From NCBI GenBank assembly GCA_027475525.1, contig JAMWFC010000051.1, positions 1,625,205 through 1,689,204 on the forward strand: DNA of 64,000 bases, read 5' to 3'. The DNA is from Macrolepiota albuminosa (lineage: Eukaryota > Basidiomycota > Agaricomycetes > Agaricales > Agaricaceae). Shown here in pieces: positions 10,810 through 22,053 of this stretch (positions are counted from its first letter, which is position 1; the number at the start of each line of letters is the position of its first letter). The position numbers and the translations under genes are program-made. The notes below the pieces were generated by a model that was not told where the DNA came from, did not search any database, and was given only the letters and a program-made list of their open reading frames with translations.

Positions 10810-11517
10810 ATGGCGAATGCCGCGGCGAAACGTATTGGTATGCCGCTCTGTGCGTGTTTCCTACATGCTCTCATCCCTTGCAGCAAATCAAAATGAAGCC
10901 GCCGTCAAAACTTTGAAACTGGGCATGCTCCTGCCTACCCTCATCTCTATCTTATGTCGTGTCCTTTTCAGAAGAGACTCTCTACCGCCCTCTAAGGGAT
11001 CTCTGGCCATCTACATTGCTACTTTCTTCCCGGCTTTCTTTCTCTCAAACTACCTGATCAAAATAGGCACCACCAGGCGTGATCCCACGACTGGTACGCT
11101 CATATCTTATGGCGAAGACCTCAATCAGGCTGGCGTCACCGAATGGTGCTTCGATATTCTATACGTGACATGTGAGCTCAACTACTTCTTCTTTGAGGTT
11201 TGGACTAAGATCATACGTAGGGGCGTGTCAAATCGGAAGCGGCGCGTTTGGAGAATGGTTTTGGTGGCTATACATGGTGGTTAGTCTCGTATAACACCTT
11301 TTCTGGTTCAATTTACCTATCTATTCAGATCCCCGTCTATGCAATCTTTAAGCTTTGGGTTTCTGTCATATCTCCGATGGTTCTGGGACAATCAAGCTCA
11401 CAGGCCCCAGAGATGGCCGCATCAGAGAAAGAAACAGCAAGTAAACGCCAGGAAAAGCTTCGTAAGAGAAACGAGCGTGGCGATCCTCGCGTAAAGATGC
11501 AACATGGAAGAAAATAA
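10810..11517 (+). CDS. SND2: ER targeting protein of the TMEM208/SND2 family
   Basis: ER membrane protein of the SRP-independent targeting route (TMEM208 in animals, Snd2/Env10 in yeast). Exon 1 is MANAAAKRI, spliced to ANQNEAAVKTLKLGMLLPTL. Two hydrophobic segments follow (LISILCRVLF, SLAIYIATFFPAFFLSNYLI), then ISYGEDLNQAGVTEWCFDIL. Two more introns lead through FGEWFWWLYM to VIPVYAIFKLWVSV and a charged tail (EKLRKRNERGDPRVKMQHGR). The family order (KxG start, 3-4 helices, IPxYAxxKLW, basic tail) is complete. The third intron is best read with donor GTTAGT after TACATGGTG. Confidence 0.88.
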
Positions 11518-11639
11518 TGTGTCATCTTTATTTGGACGTTGTAGTTCTGGACTCATCTGCTCATTGGGGGTTCCATTTTGTATAACATAGATTAACTAAC
11601 AAGATGTTTTTGAAGAATTCAGGTCTGACCAAAGATTAT

Positions 11640-12120
11640 TTATTAACAATCAATCGTCACAGAATCACAAATAAATCTCGATTTGGTCCAATGCAATTAT
11701 CGAAACTTTTCAACAAAAAATTATAAACCTATCAAAGAGGATATGCAATTGAAAATTGTGGTCTCTTAGAAGATGATACAGAATGGATTCAATGTCTTAG
11801 TCAACTTGCTTCAATGCAAGCAAGAATTTTTTAATCACTTTTTTGCACTGTTTCACTTCATTGTGCACCTACTACTCCTGAAAACCTAAAACAATATGAT
11901 CTCAGACAAAAGTTGAAGAAATTGAGACATTATAAACGCTAGTACTTTGAAAAGGAAAAAACTATAACATTGACTTTTATTTTATTGATGAGAGTTTGAT
12001 ACAGTCAGGAAAAACTTTGAAACATATTCTCTAAACATGTTATTACTTATAGAACTTTCTGAAAATAAGATGTGAAATGATATTTTCAATAACTGACTGT
12101 TACAGAATGAATTGAATAAT
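11640..12120 (+). pseudogene. Decayed Helitron-type helicase fragment
   Basis: AT-rich segment with several stops. Broken translation still shows the spacing of the fungal Helitron Rep/Pif1-like helicase: GLLEDDTEWIQCLSQLASMQ at about 11759-11818, then LHCAPTTPENL, and FYFIDESLIQSGKTLKHIL at about 11976-12034 (family form: a Y-x-LID-x-L-x-x-GK-L pattern). There is no open frame and no visible ends (no TC start or CTRR hairpin end that I could place), so this is an internal relic. It sits in the only markedly AT-rich gap of the window. Confidence 0.6.
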
Positions 12121-12479
12121 GATGTCAGGACATTAAAAAAATTGTTGCTGTCTATTCTCTTTCTTCTTTAACCACCCTTACTATGATTTTTCTTTATATT
12201 CGTGCTCTAGCCCTATCTATTGTTCCCACTTTTACCCCTCATACTGCACCAGCTTTCTGTCCATAATTCAGACAAGTGTTGGCCCTCTGATATGTATTTT
12301 GTTTGGTGTGGGCATTATCTCTGGGTCTGAGTTCTTCCTTATTCTCCAGTCACATTTAATCTTCCATATTTTGTAGGAGGCCTTGGAGAGTACAATGGAC
12401 ATGAATCTTCTAGTATCCTTGTCTCCTTTACTCTTTTTCTTAGTTATAGTGCATTCCAGCTAGCCATTTAGGGACAGCT

Positions 12480-12880
12480 TTTTAAAAGTTATACCTTTCT
12501 TTCTGCACAGGAGTTCTATGTATTTCCATATTTCAAGCTGCCCAGAGACCTTGACATCTGTCAGTATATGTTTCATGGTCTCTACAGATCTGCATTTGGA
12601 GCATATTGCCTTGGTTTTGTAGCCTGCTATATGGTCCCAGTACTTTCCGATGTTATAGGCATTGTGTATAGGAAGTTCCTAGTCTGACATGATAGGGTTC
12701 TACTTCATAGCAATTTCCATATTTGGCTATTTGTCAGGACCCTCACCCATCCTTTCTTTCACTGCCAGCCAATTTTGCCGCTGTTTGACCTTGGTGGTCT
12801 TTAAGTGAACTGCACCGAGTTGACTGTATAAGGTAGGTTTTCACTGTAGAACGGTGGCACTGTCAATGAGGCATTTCGGA
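12480..12880 (-). pseudogene. Relic of a non-LTR retrotransposon RNase H/zinc region
   Basis: Antisense translation of 12510-12670 gives YNIGKYWDHIAGYKTKAICS, then CRSVETMKHIL and GQLEIWKYIELL. This matches the C-terminal part of fungal RNase H-bearing retroelements (a YW..I..Y...A.C..C...E.M.HIL pattern). Upstream on the same strand (about 12770-12835) lies LYSQLGAVHLKTTKVKQRQN. In-frame stops occur. No poly-A end or target-site duplication was identified. It is opposite in strand to the neighbouring Helitron relic, so these are two separate insertions. Confidence 0.5.
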
Positions 12881-13147
12881 AGCGAAAGGAGAGGCTGAGA
12901 GGCGAAACACTTTGATGAGCAGTTTTGGCAAATAGCATCTATACAGTTCAATGGTGTATATTAGGTTTGCAGTCAGATAAAATTCTCCATGGACTCGATT
13001 GAAATCATTCTCTATTCAAGGACTCACAAAGTCACGATAAGGGTATATTGGTCTATTGGTGGACATCGAGGAATATATAATCTATAGGTAATTAGTGAGG
13101 TCGAAAGTATGTTGATCTTTTTGTGCACATCGAGCACCACAAGAAAG

Positions 13148-15111
13148 TCAACGCCGTTTAGCAAGCACCTTGATCAAAGCACCTTTGACCACAGTAACGG
13201 CCTTCTCTACCTCCTTTTTCGTCAGTGCACTCGTCAAAGCTAATCTGATGCTTGGCCTTGCTTCCACAGTCTCTTGCCCTCTCAACCTCCTTGCTCTGGT
13301 AATCATTACCCCCTGAGCCAAAGCTTCATCAACAACATCCTGCAAAAGTCGCTCCTCACTTTCGATGTCCCAATCCCAGGTGATTGCATCACGAGGTAGG
13401 GGTGAAGCAGGATTTGAAAGCTTTGGGGATAGCGGAAAGGATGCAGTAGATGGCTGCAGGGAAGACGAAGATGGAGAGCGGATATGAATATGGATGATGG
13501 GAGAGGCAGGATGGGAGGGAATAGTGATGCAATCGACGCGGTCAAGAATTGCTCGAGCAGCCCGAACGTTCTCTTGAAGGGTACTTAGGATTGAGGGAGA
13601 CGAGCGAAGGATATTTATCCCTTCAGATGCACTGACAGCTAGGAGGGCAGGCAGAGAGGCGGAGAAAACAAAAGATGTGCCATTGATTCGCTGACGGGAT
13701 TTTAAAGGTTTATTAATCGAGAAATACAATGGAACATACCTGATGATCGATGACGGCTTTAGAGCCTGCGCAAAAGCCGCCGGCCGAACAAAGTCCAATA
13801 GCTACTGAACCCACGAGTATGTCAACCTTCTCAGCCTGGTGAATCAAACGTTGCTAAGTCGCCAAATATCAAGGGTATAGCCATGACACACCGGTACGTT
13901 ATACAATTCTGTCAAACCACGTCCGGTCCGTCCAACTATACCAAAAGAAAAGGTTTCATCCAAAATGAGGCGATATTTGTGTTTGTACTTAATGTCAATC
14001 TGTCCAGTCAAAGGAAAGTTAACGAAGTAACTATTGAAGCGTGAAGAGGTGAATATGACTTACCAACTTAGGAAGATCAACCATGGCACCGTCTTTCTCA
14101 AAAATACCCTCGGTGATTATAAAACGCCGTGTCAACGGCCCTCTACGTTTTTTTCTGTCTTTTTCAACACCATCCAAGACATCCTCAAGGCTTTTGAGGT
14201 CGTTGTGGTCAAACCACCGAACAGTCGACCGCGAAATCTGGATTCCCTTGTGAATGGCAAAGTTTACTCCGCGATCAGCCACGATGATGTCACCACGCTT
14301 GCAAAAAGCAGGAATTACAGAAGAGATAGTGGAGAAACCTTGGGAGTACAGGATGGAAGCCTCAGTGCCCAAAAAATCTGCAATATCTCGTTCCAGATCC
14401 ATATGAACGTCTGAAAATGTAATCAGCGACCAGTCATGCGCCGGTTATCGGACGCACCTAGAGTACCATAGAAGCCAGGAGGGCCGCAGCTTCCAAGACC
14501 ATATTTTCTGAGAGTTTCTACTGCAGTGTGTTTAATATCTTCATTTCCAGAGAGACCCGTGAAGTTGAAACTAGCAAGGTTGATGGCGTTTTTTCCCGTG
14601 CTGACGAGCTTGGGTTTGGGACCATTGGGACCAGCAACAACAGGAACGGCAGCAAGGTCTGCTTTCTCTGCCAGAGTGAGAGGAGGGTCAAGAGGTTCGG
14701 GTATCCATTCGTCAACTAGTTCATCAATTTCCTGGAAATGGTGATTTCGTATCTCAAAGGAGGGTCAAGAGGTTCGGGTATCCATTCGTCAACTAGTTCA
14801 TCAATTTCCTGGAAATGGTGATTTCGTATCTCAAAGAATTTGAGAGGGAAATCTCATACTTTGTCACTAAATTGGATGAAGTGTTTTCCTGTCCTATCGG
14901 CACGAGTTCTCGACTGAAGCAAAGTTCTAATAGCGAAAATGATGAGAATAATTTCAAGGATGGTTCGACCTGGATCATTCTGGTGGGAGCTCCTGATGTA
15001 ACGCTGTATGACTGCAGAGCCTGGAAGCTTGTTGAAGGCAAGATCTAGCATAGAAAGGGAGCGTGCCATAAAGGAAAAAAGTGGTTCAAGAGTCGCTGAG
15101 GCGCTGTCCAT
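13148..15111 (-). CDS. LCB1: Serine palmitoyltransferase subunit 1
   Basis: Subunit of the ER enzyme that condenses serine with palmitoyl-CoA in the first step of sphingolipid synthesis. Exons 14860-15111, 14458-14731, 14064-14410, 13892-13999, 13740-13835 and 13148-13690 total 539 residues once the duplicate copy in exon 2 is ignored. An N-terminal membrane segment ([17 protein letters not shown]) precedes the aminotransferase fold: [79 protein letters not shown]. As in other LCB1 proteins, the PLP lysine is absent at the expected place; the partner LCB2 carries it. ATG 15111 is used because the frame before it has only a GTG. Confidence 0.94.
14681..14834. repeat. 77-bp perfect tandem duplication 7
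   Basis: Copies 14681-14757 and 14758-14834 are identical and contain the 3' end of LCB1 intron 1 plus the start of exon 2 ([17 protein letters not shown]). The acceptor therefore appears twice, at 14732 and 14809. Collapse gives an uninterrupted exon. Confidence 0.97.
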
Positions 15112-15236
15112 TTTCCGTTTCACTTGAAGCTCGCTAAGTATTGAATCATGCGGTTTACTTTCAAAAGACCCCTTATGTAATAAGATCTCGATCTTCTGGA
15201 ATTAGGTAAGGAATCCAGGCAATTATCAAGGGCGAA
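15112..15236. promoter_or_regulatory. Bidirectional promoter of LCB1 and IMP2
   Basis: 125 bases between divergent start codons. No clear TATA element. Confidence 0.45.
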
Positions 15237-16046
15237 ATGTCATGGTGGTCGCGAGCTCGCGTTCTCCCCCATTTTCTTGGAAATGTAACGCCGCTTTTGT
15301 ACTGGTCTCCTTCGTTACTGTTTATTACGACTCAACTCTACATACCCCTACAAATATCAGGCCGTAGCATGCAGGCATGCTCCTTATTCGCCCTCTCTTC
15401 TTATGACATCTAAGAGCTTCAGCTAGCCAACTCTAAACCCAGATTCATCGTCTTGGAGAGACATCGGAATATTTGACTGTGTATCTGGCATGCTTGACAG
15501 GCGCACGTATCGCAGAGGGGATATTGTAGCTTTACGGTACGTTTGCCCCGCATTGTATGCTGATGTATTCTCATTGCTCACTAAAACAGCTCGCCAGCCA
15601 ATGCCAAACACAAACTGGTCAAGAGAATCGCAGCTGTGGAAGGAGAACTTGTCCATACCTTGCCTCCATATCCGGAACCTATTGTTCGAATTCCCAAAGG
15701 TCACGTTTGGGTTCAAGGTTCTTCGTTACTATGCCTGGAGCGATGCTTTCTCTAATAGAACTTTAGGCGATGAACCTTTCCATACTGACGACAGCAACCT
15801 GTTTGGTCCCGTAAGTATATTCTTATCTCAACCATTGTTGTTTAATGACGACCTAGACAGGTACCAGCAGCATTAATTGAATCAAGGTTAATCTGGATCA
15901 TCTGGCCTCTGTTCCGCTTCGGCCGTCCTCCAGAGCGCATGATTACCACGCAGAATGAGGATGCGTATCGCCATGCCATGAACACTTTTCGAAAAGACCG
16001 AGCACGATCCGCAAAAGTCACCTTCGACGGTATCGTGAAGTACTAA
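15237..16046 (+). CDS. IMP2: Mitochondrial inner membrane protease subunit 2
   Basis: Signal peptidase S26-type Ser/Lys protease that removes sorting peptides in the mitochondrial intermembrane space. Exons 15237-15374, 15427-15536, 15590-15717, 15767-15810 and 15861-16046 give 201 residues. A hydrophobic anchor (LLYWSPSLLFITTQLYI) is followed by the nucleophile motif ISGRSMQPTLNPDSSSW, the lysine motif KLVKRIAAVEGELV, and HVWVQGDEPFHTDDSNLFGP, which is typical of Imp proteins. Intron 1 begins with GC, not GT (CAG|GCATGC...CTAG), and splits the motif right after Ser-Met-Gln. No GT donor keeps the catalytic serine, so the GC donor is well supported. 5' ends are shared with LCB1. Confidence 0.9.
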
Positions 16047-16048
16047 AC

Positions 16049-16202
16049 TTAGAGATTGAATCCTTCATGAATTAAATGCAAGCCATTTAGAGAGCATAGT
16101 GTCTGTAGTCTTTTTTGAAAAGTCTTTAGAGATTGAATCCTTCATGAATTAAATGCAAGCCATTTAGAGAGCATAGTGTCTGTAGTCTTTTTTGAAAAGT
16201 CT
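16049..16202. repeat. 77-bp perfect tandem duplication 8
   Basis: Copies 16049-16125 and 16126-16202 are identical and start three bases after the IMP2 stop codon, in non-coding sequence. The rest of 16203-16517 holds no gene that I recognise. Confidence 0.97.
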
Positions 16203-16517
16203 CGACCTGCTTTGGCTATACAAGGACGAGTAGATTGTGGAAATTCACATACTCCTGATATCTATCCTCTGGTACTATGTTGATTGTCGGACCTATCTGT
16301 GCTATTAGCTATGGACACCACGGTAGACCTATCAGAACTGGAAAGTGAGGAATGTGATCCCCGTCGGTAAAGCTTGCCCATAGTCCATGAATTACATACA
16401 CTAAGGAGAAGAGAAAACTATAAGCTGGCTTCCTTCAAATAAGCGGCAGCTTTTCGGCCCGAAAGACGGTTTGCTGACCACTATTGATTTTGTCTCATTC
16501 CTTCCATATCGTCAACC

Positions 16518-17193
16518 ATGTTCTTTAATCCTCTGTCTAGTGGCAGACGCGCGCTACAGAAAATGCTTATGTTAGAGCGCCATGGTGCATCGGCCATGAG
16601 AAGTCCCCTTGTGAAAGGAACGCCCTTTGTATTACAATTCTCAAGGACCGCTCGCAGCAAAAGACCAAACGATTTCTACACAAATGCACAAAGACAAGAT
16701 GAACGTCTCCTCAAGCGACTCGAAGCTCAACTCGTCAACGCAAAAGCAAGGCTAAAAAGGGAGGAGGAAATTGCCTTGGCGCATCACAAACGACAGATGC
16801 AAGCTAGGAAAGGTGGAAAAGGAAAACCGCCGGCACAAGGTGTGTGTCCTTTTGAAGCGCCTTACCACCTTTAACTTGCTTTCGGAATCATAGATGACAA
16901 CACTTTCTTCTTTCAGTCAATGTTAACTCGCATGGATCGTGCAAAGTTAGCGATGCATGGTATCTGGAATTGTATGTATGCCCTTTGACCTTTGTCTCTA
17001 GTTTATCAATCCTTTGGCAGTCGACGAACTATATTTTACTTATATGGAAGCAGATGTACTCATGAAGCGCCCTCCATTTCCTAAATTTGAAGACCTTGGT
17101 GCCAAACATCGCATAGCCTACGAAATGTACAACAAAATTCCTGAAAAAGTCGCTGACAACACACCATGGGGACCAGACCACAGTGGCGTTTGA
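16518..17193 (+). CDS. Small basic protein, probably mitochondrial, unknown
   Basis: Not recognised. Exons 16518-16839, 16894-16971 and 17021-17193 join in frame to 190 residues. The first 50 residues are basic and lack acidic residues apart from one glutamate (MFFNPLSSGRRALQKM...), as in a mitochondrial presequence. Residues 52-105 are a charged coiled stretch (RLLKRLEAQLVNAKARLKRE). The third exon has RPPFPKFEDLGAKHRIAYEM, loosely like part of an HMG box, but too little to call one. Introns have GT-AG ends and 50-54 bases, and all three exons join without stops, which supports a real gene. Confidence 0.6.
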
Positions 17194-17311
17194 TTCTCCC
17201 GGTCACAAACATGAAGCTTGAAGTTAATACATATGGATTAAACATGTCCTCAGTAGCGTACAACAGGTAAAGCATCGAGTCTAGCACAAATAGTCCTTCT
17301 TTTTGATCGTG

Positions 17312-19782
17312 TTACATGTCTTGGAACTCTCCATCCTCTTCATTCCAGCCCAGAGTCTCAGGTAGAATCCCCAGTTGGGTCAGCATAGTACCAAGCGTAT
17401 TCTGCGGTTTATCGTCGTCGTCGTCGGTACTGGTCCTGAGGACTTCGTTTTCGTATACATTTATAGCCAATCTTTCAGATTCGACATCCCAGCCCCAGCT
17501 TCGTTCCTTTTCTTGGCGGTTTATCTCGTCATCGCACCAAGAGCCCTTGAAAGTCGACAAGCTCGAGTCATGCATCTCGAATTTAGACCATCCTTCGGCA
17601 TCTTTCGACGGATTGTCCTTGACTAAGTCCCAGACCTCCCAGGCAATGTCCCGTCCCGCTTCAGTCCATTTCTTTACCAGTTTCAAGAGTGTTTCTTCCT
17701 CATCATCGTCTGTGATCTTGATGGCGCGTCTCAGTAGTTGCACCTTTCGCTCGAGTCCCTGTATAATAGGAGTCATTCGCACCGCAGTAAGTTTCGTGAT
17801 TGCATCAGCTGAGAGAGGAGATTTGAAAGGAGTAGATGCACGATGTGTGCGATGTTTCAGCTTTGAGTTCATATCATCAGAAACAAGTGTTTGTTCTGTA
17901 GGAGCAGACGTCGATACATAAGCAAGGGAAACTGCTGGAACGGAAGACTGCAGGCCCATTGGTTTCGAGTGTAGGGTCAATGCAGGTGAGCGAAAGGGAG
18001 AGATCAACTTTCTGTGTTGAAGTTGTTGAAACGCAATAGTGGATCGTTTAGGATTTGGAAACGAGGATCTCTGACCAAGGAAAGATAACATTAATCAGCA
18101 CGGCAACATAAGACGATCAACGTACAGAATCGATGGCATGAATATGCTTTCGTTTTCTGGACAACATTACTGCGGTTTGATTTTCATCTTCGTCTTCACA
18201 CTTGTGTTCAGCTAAGGAAAGATTGAGTTCCGAGTCGAAACGGGGTAACTAAACGATGATTAAGGACGTCAAAAAGTTTCTCAGAGTTGATAACAAATAC
18301 ATCTGTACTGCGGAGTTCTGTTTTTGCACAAGCTGACTTCTCGTCCTTTAATTGTGGCGGTAATTCTAAGCAATGTTATGAGTTATGTAAGGGATACGTA
18401 CCAGTATATTCATTCTTCCAGACCCTGTGAGCTTATCGTCCACGGAAAAGAGCGAGTTTTCAGAGAGAGAAAACTCTAAAGTTGAGTCTCTGTGTGTAGA
18501 TACATCTCGCTCATGCGTATCAATCTCTTCCACACACTTGTGTAGTTCAGGTCGTGTCATAATTGTGACAAAATGTAGAAGCAGCAAACGAACGAACGTA
18601 CAGCATCACTGCTCGACGATGGGGTCAATAAAGTCAAAGGGATTGCAGCATATGCTTCCCTCGATTCAACATTTGCAGCAGGGTCCTGATGGAAATGATG
18701 TCATGTGAAGGTTGCATCATAGAAGGTCGCTTACCGGTTCTGTAAAACTATATTGTCCAACATCGTCATTCAAGAGCTGATTGCAGGTAGGCAATCCAAA
18801 ACATTGCTTCGTAACTGCTGATTCAGAGTAAGGAGAATCAAGGACCAAAGGATGTGAAAGTGACGTGGGATATGGCTCCGCCTCTATATAATCTCCAGAA
18901 TTAGAAAAGCACTCTGCAGTTAACTTTTCGTCTGAGTTGAGTTGCTGACGTAGCCGAAGTCAACCACAAGATCGCAGCGGCCGGATGATGCAGTTTACCT
19001 CTTTCAAATCCATGGAAACTTCCAATGAATGCTCAGACGTTGATGATTGTGATGATTGGAGAGGTGAAGAGGAAAAAATCCGAGGAGAGCTTGAGGATGG
19101 CGGTAACGGACTTGAGGATGGCATCAAAGGGTCCGAATCGCGAGGGTCAACTACTGGAGTGGCGTGATCTCTATCAAGATCAGTACTCGTAACACATGGG
19201 TGATCCCTCCCTAAATCGACAGGATATGCATGTGTATCATTGTTTTCGAGGGCGAGGATAGGATCGATAAAGACTTCAAGCTGACTGTGCGGTACAAATT
19301 CCCTTGTATCCGTCGTGTTGTCACGACTCTGGGAAAGAAAGATAGAAGTGCCGTTAGCAATGCATTGTCTAAAGCTTTCTATTAGGTGGGAATCTACTTG
19401 TTCGGTTTCAGTTCTTACGAGCATACAAGACTCAGAGATCAAGATGTATTACCATCATCGTGAAAATAGGGCTTTGTACTGAAGTCCTGCTCCGTCATAG
19501 CTGAGGCATTCGCGGAGAGTTCAGTACTCATGTGTGAGGCCTGAGCGTGCGTATTGGATTGGCATATTATCAAGTCAAATCCAGAAAAGCGACATGAATA
19601 CTATACGTTTGATGACTGTAGATCCGAATCTATGTTTGAGATGGAACTGAGTTGCGCGTTGAACGCCTTTCAATAGAACAAAGAGAATTAGTCATATAGA
19701 GAAACTGGACATAAGACATACTGACTGGAGTAGTGAGTGGTTCATAACACGCTTGAGTGACGTGACATTTTGCATATTCCAT
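17312..19782 (-). CDS. Sfr1/Mei5-like recombination mediator, long N-terminus
   Basis: The C-terminal exon (17312 to about 18072) encodes MTPIIQGLERKVQLLRRAIK, then EETLLKLVKKWTEAGRDIAW and LGTMLTQLGILPETLGWNEE. This resembles the conserved end of Sfr1/Mei5, partner of Swi5 in loading Rad51/Dmc1. The upstream part is cut into several exons on the same strand (near 18370-18590, 18960-19370, 19445-19700) and is rich in serine, aspartate and threonine (SSSPLPPSSSSPRIF). The start is tentative: ATG 19782 (MEYAKCHVTQACYEPLTT) joins through short GT-AG introns to NAQLSSISNIDSDLQSSN. I have not fixed every exon. The family call rests on the C-terminus only. Confidence 0.55.
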
Positions 19783-20557
19783 TACATGTGATGTGACTCC
19801 GACGTGGTATTTTTTTCATACGTTATCAGCTTGTGACTATGCTGGGTTCCCAGAAAAGGTATATGTAGACCTATTCTTGTAGGTTTCTTACAGATTACTC
19901 GACAATACTACCTCGGATGTCGTGGGTTGCTTTGCAAGCCGACAGAAAACTGGTTCTGTGACTCAAGTGCTAAAATTTAAAAATGCAGGATTAAAAGTGA
20001 TGTTATTCCATATGCATTTCTATTGCTCTACAAAAATTTCTTGAAATAGAAGGAGGGACCTTAATGCAAAATAGAACATCCATCATCCTCATGACTTTTT
20101 TCGCGCACCCTTTGGTCAGATAACATGTCACCACATTCTTGAGCAAACTAAGTTTCAAAAAATTGCTTCTTTCTTTTTTTAGATTGAGGCATAATGCATA
20201 ATGGGCCGCAACGTGCTGCGGCTGCTTGGGCGCTATTTTTTACTCTTCCTTTCACCTTCATTCCCTTCTCGACTTGCCTCTTCCCCCTTCTTTCGTCATA
20301 TAAAACACGCGTGACTAGCCTAGGACCTTAAAATATGCAGTTGAGTAGAGGTGAGGACATTTCGGCCTTTTTTCCGAAATAGGAGGAGCCAAGTAATAGC
20401 AAACAAAAACTATTTTGCCACAATATCGCGGTCGCGTCGCTGTTGAAAATGCCAAATACAACCAACCGAAAGTTCATTTAAAAAGCTCACTCCTTCCCAC
20501 TTCTAATCAACTTGCTATTGTTTGTGCCACCTCTTCATCCGCCATTTTCCACTCTTC
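19783..20557. promoter_or_regulatory. Divergent promoter, Sfr1-like gene and RNR2
   Basis: 775 bases between divergent starts. On the RNR2 side TATAAAA at 20299-20305 is followed at once by ACGCGT at 20307-20312 (an MluI cell-cycle box sequence), about 245 bases before the RNR2 ATG. Pyrimidine tracts follow. Ribonucleotide reductase genes are classic S-phase MBF targets in yeasts, so the box is plausible. ACGCGT also occurs elsewhere in the window in coding sequence. Confidence 0.4.
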
Positions 20558-22053
20558 ATGGCTTCCACCTCTCTCCTCCGCTCTTCTACTCCCGAACCCA
20601 CGCCAAGCAAAAAAGTATGCCATGTTGTGTTCCCTTATACCCTAGACTAATTGGTGTTCAGGCTGCAGCGTCACTGGCTGCCTTTACTCTTGATACGCCT
20701 GCAAAGCGCTTAACTGACCCTTTCGCTATTACTGTGATTGATGATACACGGTTATCTAAATCCCCAAAGTCCCTTCTTGAAGACGAGGGAGCCTCCAACT
20801 TTGAGGAAGACATTGAGGTGTTGCGTAAAAAATTTGTTGGCGAAATTGATCTGCCTGAGAGTGCGTGGTTCCTACCATACAATGTCAATGCATCCTAATG
20901 GCTGTCACAGGAGAAGAACCTCTATTGAAGGAGTCGAGACGCCGCTTTGTGTTGTTCCCCATCCAGTATCCAGAGGTTTGTTTCTTTCAATTTATTCCTC
21001 CTTGTATTTAGCTGTTTTCCAGATCTGGCAGATGTACAAAAAGGCAGAAGCGTCTTTCTGGACGGCTGAGGAAATGGATCTTTCCAAAGATCTTTATGAT
21101 TGGCATGAACGCCTCAACGACAACGAGCGCCATTTCATTTCGCATGTCTTGGCATTTTTTGCTGCTTCTGACGGCATTGTCAATGAAAACCTTGTCGAGC
21201 GTTTCTCCAATGAAGTTCAGGCAGCTGAAGCTCGCTGCTTCTATGGCTTCCAGATCATGATGGAAAACATTCACTCAGAAACGTACTCTCTCCTCATAGA
21301 CACCTATATCAAGGATCAAGCGGAACGCGAGTACCTCTTCGATGCCATTGAGACCATTCCCTGTATTAAACGCAAGGCTGAGTGGGCTCTCAAGTGGATC
21401 TCCGACAAGGACTCTACTTTTGCTGAACGGCTGGTTGCGTTTGCGGCTGTAGAAGGCATTTTTTTCTCTGGATCCTTCGCATCCATCTTTTGGTTGAAGA
21501 AGCGTGGTCTTATGCCTGGTTTGACTTTCTCCAATGAGCTTATCAGCCGTGATGAGGGTATGCATACCGATTTTGCATGTCTCCTTTTCAGCCATCTCAA
21601 GCGTCGTCCTCATCCTGATACAATCAAAGCTATTGTCACCGAGGCAGTTGCTATTGAGCAGGAGTTCCTCACAGGTATGTAGACGCCCTATTTATTCAAA
21701 TGTACGCCTTACTTAATAGTCTTGTAATAGATGCTCTCCCTGTCAAACTCATTGGCATGAACTCAGATCTGATGCGCCAGTATATCGAGTTCGTCGCTGA
21801 TCGTCTACTCGTTGCCCTTGGTAATGATAAGATCTACAACAAAACAAATCCCTTTGACTTCATGGACATGATTTCGCTACAAGGCAAGACGAACTTCTTT
21901 GAGAAGCGAGTTTCGGATTACTCGAAGGCTGGCATTAATCACTCCGGAACGTCTGAGGCGGCCACATCATCATCAACGTTGTACGTTGTTTACTCTTTCG
22001 ACGTTGATTGAGAAGCTGACAGGCATTATAGTGTCCTTGACGAAGATTTCTAG
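20558..22053 (+). CDS. RNR2: Ribonucleoside-diphosphate reductase small subunit
   Basis: Class I R2 subunit, which holds the diiron-tyrosyl radical used for making deoxyribonucleotides. Exons 20558-20614, 20662-20860, 20911-20975, 21023-21674, 21731-21980 and 22032-22053 give 414 residues. The diiron ligands are visible in [35 protein letters not shown] (with the radical tyrosine after HSET), [15 protein letters not shown] and [15 protein letters not shown]. The protein ends in FVLDEDF, the C-terminal peptide that docks on the large subunit. The last exon codes only for that tail. Complete and intact. Confidence 0.97.

Larger units (their letters stand above)
11518..13147. other. AT-rich transposon-relic interval
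   Basis: 1.6 kb without an intact gene, between SND2 (3' end) and LCB1 (3' end), so two genes converge on it. It contains the Helitron and RNase H relics listed separately. 12130-12450 is pyrimidine-rich. I recognise nothing in 12880-13147. Confidence 0.6.
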
